Origin: Apostichopus japonicus
Taxonomy: Eukaryota; Echinodermata; Holothuroidea; Aspidochirotida; Stichopodidae
Assembly: GCF_037975245.1 (NCBI RefSeq)
Contig: NC_092568.1
Span: 1,552,001-1,616,000, forward strand
Length of the DNA stretch: 64,000 nt
Direction of reading: 5' to 3'
Shown here: positions 1-9,455 of the stretch, piece by piece
How positions within the stretch are numbered: the first letter of the stretch is position 1
Layout: every line of letters starts with the position of its first letter
Made by a program: the position numbers and the translations under genes
The notes under the pieces: generated by a model
What the model saw: only the letters and a program-made list of their open reading frames with translations
Told to the model about the DNA's origin: nothing
Databases searched by the model: none

Positions 1-308
1 TCACAAGCCACGAACATGGTCATGTTAGTCAAGTTGCTCGTTACATAATTTAGCATTTCCCCATTGTTCATGTTTTTGTCGAAATAGAAAGCTTCCGTCT
101 ACTGAATAATTTATCAATTATATTGCGAAATATCATAGAAATCAAGAAGGAAACATGTGAAATCCAGGGGCGAACAGTTAAGGTGGGGACTTCCGACACA
201 GTATATACCTTTGACATCTTCTATAGGCCTATATACCCGTATACTTCATTCGATAACAAAACTGGGATTTTCCACTTTCCGTTTTAAGCATGTAGGAATA
301 GAGTAAAC

Positions 309-359
309 ACAAGCACACACATACACACACACACATATATAAATATATATATGTATTAG

Positions 360-409
<50 letters not shown>
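309..409. repeat. Compound CA/TA microsatellite
   Basis: A run of CA dinucleotides passes directly into a long run of TA dinucleotides with a few interruptions. Open reading frames through it encode only alternating Tyr-Ile or Cys-Val residues and are not genes. Confidence 0.95.
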
Positions 410-410
<1 letters not shown>

Positions 411-3194
411 CAAAAGTTGAAAACAAAATGTTGGTGAAAGTGCAACACAGGTTCGCAAATACATATAGTCGAGGTTGTTCTCGTTCATATACTGGTTATA
501 CACCATATATCTTTATGAACAGACGCACGATCCGACGTCGTCGTCGTCTTCACCAGTTCAGAGCCAGAGTCATAGCCTAGGTTTGTCTTGATCTAAATAC
601 ATCTTTTGTTCAGAACGTAAATACGGAATCTCATCCCGTAGGAATATACCCTATGTATACGGTCTAGGACGGTATAGGTCTTCTTAAATAGGTCCTTAAG
701 TATGTAGTGGAAGAAAGAAACTAATTGAAGAAGAAAACATAGGCTATCCAGGGGTGGTACTAGTTGGCACCCTGGGAAAGTGACCTCTACCTGTGATTTG
801 TATAACAATCTTCGTTATCGTCAATGTATTCATTTAGTTACAAAATAGGGATTTTCCATATCGCCACTTTTAGCTTTACAAACACTTAACTGTAGATCGA
901 CGCATATAACAATTTATTACGTCAATTAATTATTATACATAATGTACATATATGCCTGCATAGCCTAGATGGAACATTATCGAGATTAGCCTGCATGTAC
1001 AATTATTGACTAAGTCGTGCGTGATGGGGTATTTACGGCCATGGTGTAAATGAACGAGATCATAATGTGTGGGTCAGCAGAGGTTAACTCCATTTCTACC
1101 ACATCAAATCAGTTCTGCTCGCGATTTGAGTGAGCTGGAGGCAGGGGAGGGGGTGGGGGTGGGGAGTGGAGTTGGACGAGTTATCATGTTTAAGATGAGG
1201 GAGAGTAATCGAGCAAGGCGAACGCAAACACCCCTCTCTATGTGGAATACAATGTGAGCTTTATCTATTGTTTACGGTACACTTCTCTTTATGGTTTCGC
1301 GTCTATATAGAATTAACTGAATGTCACATGATGTTGTTCAGACATGCATGTGCGTGCAATGACCTGCCAAATTGTATAACGTACCTTGGCACACCGAACT
1401 CATAACAATGACTTGGCTGAAAGTCAAATCTGACAAATAATAAGGTGATTCTGTGGGTCAGGTTGATAAGGATAAAAAAAAGAGTAGAGATGTTCGTTTG
1501 GCAACAACACAAACATGCATCAAATGTGACATAAGCAGAATTGCTCAAGTTTGGTATATCATCGTCATCTTGGCAAAGAGTGAAGTAAATTTGCAATGCA
1601 CGTCCAGATTTCTTCTTCAAATTGGGGATATATTAACATATGAATACACTTTAGTCGTTGGAGTATTGCTAACTTCCCTTAAGTGGCAAAGTTAGAACCC
1701 TGACCATAATTATAACCCTGACCAAAACGATAAAGTGAAAAATAAAGAAATGAATAGCATATTGCTCACAAAGTGCAACTATGACATCACATCTTGTTTG
1801 CTTTAAGTTCACTGATGGTACCAACAGTGACAATTTCAACTGCCAACATTTCGAAAGCACAAATGTAATTATTGTATGCAAATTTCACCACGATTTTTAT
1901 AATTATGTTCTTCTTCTCATCAGCCAAAGATAAATTTTCCTCTGGAATAAATCAAGACAAAAATAGAACTAACGAAAGAAACAGTAAATCTCTTAAAGGG
2001 ACATTCCGGTGGCTGAAGTTGATTGCTTACTAAAGAAACAAAAGAAAGGGACTTTCTGTATATTGATAGGTCAATACCACATCGTCACTATGTCAACTAT
2101 TTTGTATGGCGGAGATATTACTCGTGTTTTACAAATTTGGTGGCGGCAGAAAATGTCTTTGTTTTTCAACTTTAACTCGCGTATTAACAGATGAAAATAT
2201 TGATAAAAGACGACAAAAGCAGATGAACATAATAAAAGGGATATCTAACAGATAGACTCAGAGAAACAAATTCTTATTAGTATTGAAATGAATTCGATTG
2301 GAACAGAAATAAGAACCGATGAAAAAGTGGTAAAACTTTACACTAAGAAACAGGATTAGGTCGGTCGAATGATGAGGAGGTGAAGGTAAATATGAGGAAA
2401 TATAACCGAATTAAGTAAAACAAGAATTAAAAGTAATCAATTCGCTACATATGCCTATGAGTTGTTGATCCTCCCTATATAACCTGCACCTAACCCGGTA
2501 TATAGGAAAGGGTTGTCTCCAGTGGCGTCGCAGACATTTCTTGGGGGCACAGGGGGCACAACACTTAACTATAGGGGGCATAATGTATATTTGTGAATGC
2601 CGCCCTGGGGGAGGGGTCTAAGGGGAGGGGGTGTCCCCTTTGAGAAATGTTTAATTACTAATATAGTCCTTAGATGCAATCTGGTGCTATATTTTGCAAC
2701 TTGGAGTAACTTTATGTTAAAAAAAATTCGGGCTTAGACTTTCCGATAATTATGTTGTTAATTGGGAAGATAAACTTTTTGTTTGAGTATTTTTGATAAC
2801 ACTACAAATCGCATCTAGGGGGAGGGGGGGGGGGTGGGGCGATCATTGATGGATTTGATGGGAGTTGCAACTAGTTTCATGATTTGTAATGCCTATATAC
2901 AGTGATTATAGAACAATGTTGTTCATCTGGTGTCCGTAATACTGAACTGGGTACGACTGATTTCATTTAGGAGGAGATTTAGAAGGGAGGGAAGGAACGG
3001 GTAGCCCGTAATCTATGCTCTTGTTTTCTATTAGTGTGTCGATTTTGTTGACTCAACTTGACTCGCCTTTGTATAAGGTATGAGTGCATTATACATGCAT
3101 GGATATCCGATGCAATTGTTATACTGTACAGCCAATTGCCTTAGTGTTATAGGCTTTGTTTGTAGCCTATTTTGTGCTTGGTGCGGGTCAGGTC

Positions 3195-3204
3195 GGGGAA
3201 TCCC
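3195..3204. promoter_or_regulatory. Isolated kappa-B-type motif, distal to the IkB gene
   Basis: The sequence GGGGAATCCC is the reverse complement of the GGGGATTCCC found twice in the IkB promoter. It fits the Rel consensus GGGRNWYYCC. It lies 5.7 kb upstream of the IkB start codon. It could be a distal enhancer element or a chance match, since nothing else nearby supports function. Confidence 0.3.
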
Positions 3205-4256
3205 TGTATGTATGTCGCAATTTGTCAATTATTTACACGTATCGCTTCTATTACGCACTTGTCTTTGGTTACCTAGTCAACTGTGTCAATCGTAGACTGT
3301 ACGTTAACTTAACTATATACAAATAGATCGATACTACTACCGTTGCAATTCACCGTATGCCCCTGTAAGCGAAGAAAAGTTAGGTGTATATTATATGTAA
3401 AATATAAAAAGAAGGGAAAGAGGGAGTGTGTGGGTGGAGGAGGGGAGGGTGAAACAAACTGTTGCAATCCACAATCAACTCTTTGTTGAAATCTTCGCAT
3501 ATGAGTAAATTAAATATCCACACGGGTTTCGAAAATGTCGTAAAAGGTTCCATATATTTGTTAAAGCTGGCACATAGATATGCAAATTAATGTACGCTGA
3601 GCTTTGAAGAGTTAGCAAACTAAAATACCGATTCAACAAATATTGGCACTTATCATCGCATACTTTTTGGCGACGTAATAGCACAGCCTACACAGAAGAC
3701 GTTATAATATAGCGATGGCTAAACTAGTGTCGGGTTTAACCTGTATAGGTTCAACGGGGCACCGGCACCGGGCCCCCACATGGGTCCTCATATATTTCGA
3801 CATTGTAGTTATCACTGCCTTGTAAAGATGGGCGATGAAACAATATTATTTCATGTACGATGAAGGTACCAAGACAGTCCCATTGCTAATATCATATAAT
3901 ATGTTATTTATACTGTAAAGAAATACGCTACTATAAACACTGCCGCTGTATGGACTAAAGCCAAACGCAATTAGCACTCACACTATACAGTTATACTATT
4001 GCAGCTATACATTACAGGGCTGTTTTTACACGTGACCTATAACAATAGCTAAGTAATAAATACTGTCATTAATCAACTAGGTTATTTCGAAATGGTCCTC
4101 GCAATCGGTCCGGTCTGCCCCCCCCCCCCCCAAATTAAATCCGGTCCGTTTGAAGTCAATTTAGAACATCTGTTTTACCTGACAAGTCCTCTGTTTATTA
4201 TGTCATGTCTGTAGGCAGGCGCGTATCCAGGATTTTCTAACCCGGGGGGCGCGAAT

Positions 4257-4302
4257 TACTATCTAAGCGGAGCGCCACCATCGGTTGGCGCGCAGCGTAC
4301 AA
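4257..4302 (+). repeat. Internal GC-rich core motif, occurrence 1
   Basis: The block starts ACTATCTAAGCGGAGCGCC and ends near GCGCAGCGTACA. It contains a short stem (GCGCCA / TGGCGC). A diverged second occurrence lies about 540 bp downstream in the same transposon (4797-4840). Two more occur in copy B (19837-19880 and 20525-20566), and an inverted one lies inside a MITE at 60880-60917. It is therefore repeated within and between elements. Confidence 0.8.
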
Positions 4303-4796
4303 GAAAATTTCTGGTTTTGACACCCCCCAGATCACCGGAAATGGCACTTCTCGGGCTTGAAAATGACCAACTAGATGTTCACTATTGCCTGAGTAACCAA
4401 GTATTTTCCCAATGTTTTTTTCTCCATCCGTTACCTTTTTGAAGATTGTCACCAGTCACACATCATGGTCGACCTTATCACATCTCCTGTGGATCACTGC
4501 TTTTGTAGGTGATTCTAGGTCGCGGCCCACAATACCCGTCAGCCCCACTTTTCAAGGTTTTAAGCCCATTATTCGTTCAGAATTTGAAAATTCACACTTC
4601 TCGTGAAATCAATTCACTTGTAAACATACCCATAATGTTGCACAAAATTTCATCTACGGACAGCCAATACAGAAAAACCTCCATGTTTATGAATGTTGGT
4701 CAGGGAAATTTCGAAAATTCAGACACAGTTAACATATTGGTGCAAGGGCGCAGATCAGTCTTGGGTAATGGTGGGGACGCGTGTCTGTTCTCTGAT

Positions 4797-4840
4797 ACTA
4801 TCTAAGCGGAGCGCGACCATGGGTTCGCGCGTAGCGTACA
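4797..4840 (+). repeat. Internal GC-rich core motif, occurrence 2
   Basis: This is a diverged copy of the block at 4257-4302. It keeps CTATCTAAGCGGAGCGC and GCGTAGCGTACAAG but differs in the loop. Its presence twice inside one transposon suggests internal duplication or nesting. Confidence 0.75.
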
Positions 4841-5497
4841 AGAAATTTTTGGCAAATACTCCTCCCAGATCGCCGGAAACAACATTTCCCAGACCCAATG
4901 ATGCTCCCATACCTCCTTAAGTTTTAGATCTCGTGGCTTAAAAATTTAGTTTGGGGAAATGCATGGGCGTCTGCAGAAAAAAATCAGGGAAAAAATAATC
5001 CAAGTAGACTTTTGTATACGATGGGTCTGGTTTTGTAACTCATTGGGAAGCGATTAGAGGGGTGGGCGTAGGGTTGTGGGGCGCGCGTTTTCATGCAGAT
5101 GGGAACAATCTCAAGAAGTGATGGGTGCGTTCGCCCCGCCCCCCCACCCCTCGCCGGCAATGATACGCCTTTGGATCCACTACATGATATTCACAGGGAA
5201 TGTGCTCAATTCTCAAATCGCATGCGGAATTTAATTTTAGATTCATTGTATGAGTTACGGTACTAGGGGTGGGGTAAGAATTAGCATTCAGTTCGCGTTG
5301 TATAACATTTTAACTCTGCATGACAGTGTTTCATCGAAAGACATATGTCTAGTGCAGTTCGCATATAGATCCTGGGCTAATACCGAAGTAATGTTCCCCG
5401 ACGACTCGGTCGAGTTCAAGACCAGCCACCGTTGGTTTCATATCACAATTTTTACAATTTTGTTTAAGGCGTCCATACACACATGCGTCATAATATA

Positions 5498-5526
5498 CTA
5501 TATATAGTATATATATATATATATAC
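5498..5526. repeat. Short TA microsatellite
   Basis: TA dinucleotides with a small palindromic interruption. It lies in the part of transposon copy A that copy B lacks. Confidence 0.9.
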
Positions 5527-5688
5527 ATTAGTGAGATAGGAAAAATGGAAACGTCAAAAATGGAGTTGTCGGTGTAAGGAGTAAGCTGAGCGCACGCCCC
5601 CTCCGAAATCCTCGATCCGTCACTGGCTACCCTGTGTATGTAATAGGGATCAGAGCTGTAATTATGACTGTTCCTCTTTCTCTTCCCG

Positions 5689-5840
5689 GTGTCTAGGCGT
5701 TTTCTTCTACTCCCTCCTTTTCTCCTTTTTCTCTCCTTCTTCTTTTTCTTTTTTCTTCTTTTCTTTCCTTCCTCCTCTTTTCCCCCCTCTTTTTCCCTTT
5801 TTTCTGCTCTTTTTTTTCTCTCCTCTTTTTCTTACCCGGG
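5689..5840 (+). repeat. Polypyrimidine tract at the transposon 3' end
   Basis: About 150 bases of almost pure C and T, mirrored by a similar tract at about 21610-21750 in copy B. It belongs to the transposon family. Reading frames through it encode low-complexity Phe/Leu/Ser or Lys/Arg/Glu runs only. Confidence 0.85.
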
Positions 5841-5888
5841 GGGCGCGCGCCCCCAACGCCCCCCCCCCCTGGATACGCACCTGGTAGG

Positions 5889-8551
5889 TTATTAATATGC
5901 TCTCATGAGTTAAGATGCAAACTGGATGGGTAATCGACAATTATAAGTGAATGCCTATACTTAAAGTTGCCAGAGAATGTTTGGTACATATTAATATAGT
6001 TATATATAGCTGATGAATAATATGATATCGTTCGACACAAATAGCTAAATCTGTCACTATAGCCTACGTGGCTGCGAGGAAAGAGGGTGTATGGACAAGG
6101 GGAGCAATAGGGCCGCGGCCGGCCAAGGTGGCATGGGGAGGGGGAGGGGTGGCCCGTTTGTCCCCTCCCAAAAAGAAACTTCAGACGTTTCCTCCAAACA
6201 GTGGCTTGCATTTAATAACAGTATAGAACACCGTGACATAATTAAAAGTGCAGAAAGCAAGTACTACACAAATATATAGCCTATAGTTAAAATGGTGGAA
6301 ATTATAGTACAATTTGTTTTCATCTAAGCCACTTACCCAAAACAACAATACTCAAATAACAGGGGACAACCCTCCCATCCAGTTCATACAGTCAACCTGT
6401 TAAATCCCCAGAATGGATATCTTATACATTGCCCGCTGATGTATTTAGTTGTTGACTCACAGAGACTGTCATTTCTCTACACTGATTTGTTTGTTGTTAA
6501 TTTGGCATGAACTAAGGACGTACAAGAGACGTTATTTGACAGAAGACTATAGAGCAAGTTGATGCATGTTTAACATTTACGTTCAGTGAGTCCAAAGAGT
6601 CAGGTGTATCGTTTCGCAACAATCTGCAATACCAGCCTGACAACTGTATATGAAATATACCTGTATATGATATCTGTACACGTAAAACAGGCACAAAAGA
6701 TCGTATGATCACAAAATATGCCTCACTGTAATTACACGGTGCGTATGTGTACATTAAGATCCGCGTGGGAGGGTGACTACTTGCAGTAAATTTTCCCGGA
6801 AATGGGCAGGAAGACGGAAGATAGAAATAAAGCATACCGTCAAATTATGACGAAGTACCGTGCAATCATATATCGTATTTTGAGATATGACCGGCTAATT
6901 AGGGGTTATAGGAAGGTCGAGAGATCGTAATGAGAAGGGGGACGTAGGAGGGTAAACACTGTTTAGAATGTTAAACTAGTACTTGACCAATTCATTCAAA
7001 TTGAAAGAAAACAAATGTAAACCCACCAGAAAAGAAAGGGGTCCTCTCCCCCCCCCCCCATGCTACAAATGTTCTGGAATTCGATGGGATTAAATGGCAA
7101 CATCAATGATGAAATGTACAATACTAGATGGGTAAGCTACTTGTCTTTGTAACAATGGTCAATGATCTGGGTTTTCTGATTAGCAATGCTAAGCACAAAA
7201 CGAGATTTCCCCGAATGAGCTAACTTTGATTCAGTTGAGGGCTAAGAAACACGTCCTGCCCCCACCAATTTTCATGCATCATCGGTGAACCAAGTTATGT
7301 TTTCTGGCTAGTGGGATTGCAGGACAAGAGAGAAGCTGCATCACTTTTAGATTTGCCCTTTTGTTCACTTTTGTAGCGATTTTGGAGCCCAAAATTACTG
7401 ATCGGAAAGAGGACTTACACTTATATCTCTGGAATGTATCTCAGGGCGCTACTAGAGATCAATAGCTCCGTAAGCTCAAAGCTCTGATATTTCTTGTTCC
7501 CTCGTAGCGAGCTTAAAACACAAAACTAACATATGTGAACGAAAGAAATTAAATTGCTATGGAATATGCTTCAAAGCTCTGGTTGGGTTCAGGTCGAGGC
7601 GGTAGTTGTTAGATTTTTGGGATATTTCTTGTTCTTTCGTTCGACTTTAAAGTACAGTTAAACAAACAGTGTCAGAAAGAGGAATTGAATTTCTGGGGAA
7701 GGTGTTCTAAGCCCGGAAGCTGCAGTGCAAGCCGTTTTCTTGCAGCTAATTTGATATAAGCACTGAAATGCAATCTAGAGATACCATTTGCACCCGGGAA
7801 TGTATTTCACAGCCTCTGCGAGGGTCCAGGGGAGAAGTCTAATATTGATTGCCCAAATAACAGAAAATTGGACGTAAAGAAGAAGTTTGTTTACCTCATC
7901 CGACGAGAAGGGAGGGGAGGGTAAACTGGGAAAAGCATCTTGATGTGGTGCATGGGCATTTCACACCTCCATCCCCTGGCGCCGTCACTGGACACAGGTT
8001 ATCGTCCCCTTTAGCGGAAAGCAGGGTGCATTTTGGTCAACCCTTTTCAAAATCAAAGGTACGCTTTTTCCAGATTTGTGATATTTATTAGTACTGTTTC
8101 TCACAGCTGAACAGTAAGTTATCAGCTTTGGTGAAGTGCAAGCGCGCTCTACCATTCGTTGTTGTATGTAACATGTTTTGAAATAATAGTCTGAAAACGT
8201 TTTCGTGATATATTTATTACACCACAAATAACGTTATCAAAATAAAAGACGAAACGTTTTAATAACGTTTAAAAACGTTTTTGTGTTTGCTGGGTCGCGA
8301 AGAAGCTGACCGAAGTCAGTCTCTTAGATTCATATTTTAACGTCCATGATTAATTTAGTCCCACTGCGGGGCACTGGCACTGCTCAAATCAACCCTTTCA
8401 ATTCTCATTCCAAACACTCCACCTCCCACCTCGTTACCCCTCCCTTTCCCAAAACACCATATCCCATTTTCCATCCTTTATATCATTCAGTATTATGCAC
8501 CAACCAACTTACTACAACTTACAAGCGCCTTCAATGCACTGTCGTTTGTTT
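5889..8551. other. Non-coding DNA upstream of the IkB gene
   Basis: No coding exon is recognisable. A C-homopolymer lies near 7049. A sequence ending CGCCGTCACTG near 7981-7990 looks like the right end of a hAT-type MITE with no visible left partner. Between about 8195 and 8290 the motif AACGTT recurs several times in an AT-rich block, probably part of another repeat family. Confidence 0.5.
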
Positions 8552-8562
8552 GGGGATTCCCC
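8552..8562. promoter_or_regulatory. Kappa-B site 1 in the IkB promoter
   Basis: GGGGATTCCCC is a perfect palindromic-type match to the Rel/NF-kappa-B consensus GGGRNWYYCC. It lies 347 bp upstream of the IkB start codon and 81 bp upstream of a second site. Genes for IkB proteins are known to be switched on by NF-kappa-B as negative feedback, so the position fits function. Binding itself is inferred. Confidence 0.75.
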
Positions 8563-8593
8563 GTAATAACCTTCCGTGATTGGTTATGACGAC

Positions 8594-8599
8594 CACGTG
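8594..8599. promoter_or_regulatory. E-box CACGTG between the two kappa-B sites
   Basis: A perfect CACGTG E-box, followed at 8612-8616 by a CCAAT motif. Both lie between the two kappa-B sites, as would be expected of a compact proximal promoter. Short motifs like these are common by chance. Confidence 0.35.
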
Positions 8600-8632
8600 A
8601 TCATGAACCATCCAATGAAATTTTCCATCATC

Positions 8633-8642
8633 GGGGATTCCC
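8633..8642. promoter_or_regulatory. Kappa-B site 2 in the IkB promoter
   Basis: GGGGATTCCC repeats the 10-mer of the first site 81 bp downstream, 266 bp before the start codon. Two exact copies so close together are very unlikely by chance in this AT-rich sequence. I see no clear TATA box between here and the start codon, so the transcription start is not placed. Confidence 0.75.
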
Positions 8643-8898
8643 AACAATTATTCCTAGAGCGTTGCCACGTTAGGACAGTTGCTGCGAAATAACAATAGTC
8701 TTCACTTTTTGTCAGTTTTCTGGTACGAGAGGACGGAATTTTTACTAAAGGTTGTTATTTCATTCGTCAAGCACTGATCTTCAATATTTTTGTTGGATAT
8801 TAGTGTTAAATTTAAGAGTTGTTTCTTATCTTAAGGTAGCTTAGGACACAGTCAAACGCCTAACGAACAGCAAGGCTTCAACGCTGCTGAAATTGGGA

Positions 8899-9455
8899 AT
8901 GGCTGGATCTAGAGATGAGGACCATGATCGTTTAATGTTTGAATCAACGGATATTGAAGATGATTCTGTACCTTTTAGAAAGCCAACACGCTTTCTCAAA
9001 GATAAGTCTGATGGAATATATTGTAAAGAACAATCTGATGCAGAACCTAGTTACAATACTGCGCTTCTATGCGATAGCATAGCAAGTACTGATTCTGGGA
9101 TATCTAGTATACGGAGCAAATCAACGATACCATCAATTACTAGTACTACAAATTCCGGTATTTCTTCAAGTACCTCCTCGTTTTCACAGTCTAGCGATGG
9201 ATGTACTTTATCATCACAATTCAATGAGCTTAAACTTTCTAATACGCCTACCAGTACCTGTGATACTATCCCAAGTTCAACATTAGAATCTGAATCTGTT
9301 ACGAAAGGTTTAGAACTAGAAAGGATTGTTAATGAAGAACCAACATCAGACATATTCAGTTCAACGGTACAGAACCAGGGATATACAAAGGACACATATT
9401 CTGGAGGCCTAAAATTGACGGACAAAGCATATAAACCTAATCAAGATGGAGACAT
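8899..9455 (+). CDS. IkB: IkB exon 1: disordered N-terminus with degron
   Basis: Encodes residues 1-185 plus two bases of codon 186. The donor is CAT|GTGAGT. It carries DSGISS at 9091-9108 and NSGISS at 9151-9168. Lysines at residues 28, 34, 36 and 43 lie upstream and K74 just downstream as possible ubiquitin acceptors. A TTG six bases upstream is in frame but the ATG at 8899 is the natural start. Confidence 0.92.

Larger units (their letters stand above)
1..4215. other. Non-coding, repeat-rich flank with no recognisable gene
   Basis: I see no convincing coding exon here. The open stretches are short, lack recognisable domains, and several are only translations of a dinucleotide repeat. The region holds a CA/TA microsatellite near 309-409 and G- or C-homopolymer runs near 2822 and 4120. 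A hAT-like terminal sequence (CAGTGGCGTCGCAGAC) begins at 2520, but I could not find its opposite end. An isolated kappa-B-type 10-mer sits at 3195-3204. Confidence 0.6.
4216..5883. mobile_element. Non-autonomous DNA transposon, copy A (hAT-like ends, 5-bp target duplication)
   Basis: The left end begins CAGGCGCGTATCCAGG and the right end is its imperfect inverted copy, ending GGATACGCACCTG. The 5 bases GTAGG occur immediately outside both ends (4211-4215 and 5884-5888), which is a target-site duplication. A second copy at 19795-21789 shares both ends and long internal blocks. No transposase reading frame is visible, so the element must be moved in trans. The right third has a long pyrimidine tract (about 5689-5840) followed by a GC-rich palindromic block. 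About 490 bp near 5198-5688 are absent from the other copy and look like a nested insertion. CAGGGGCG-type ends are typical of hAT relatives. Standard hATs make 8-bp duplications, so a hAT5-like group with 5-bp duplications is my best guess for the superfamily. Confidence 0.85.

Noticed and set aside
229-506. Open frames through the CA/TA repeat
   Set aside because: They encode only alternating Tyr-Ile and Cys-Val, as expected from a dinucleotide repeat.
2520-2860. A complete hAT MITE starting CAGTGGCGTCGCAGAC
   Set aside because: The left end looks right but no matching right end or target duplication could be found.
3262-3284. miR-9-like sequence TCTTTGGTTACCTAG
   Set aside because: 14 of the first 15 bases match miR-9, but the 3' half differs and no complementary CCAAAGA-type arm lies within 100 bases on either side, so no precursor hairpin can form.
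5689-5940. Open frames through the pyrimidine tract
   Set aside because: They give Phe/Leu/Ser runs on one strand and Lys/Arg/Glu runs on the other. This is compositional and repeated in the second transposon copy.
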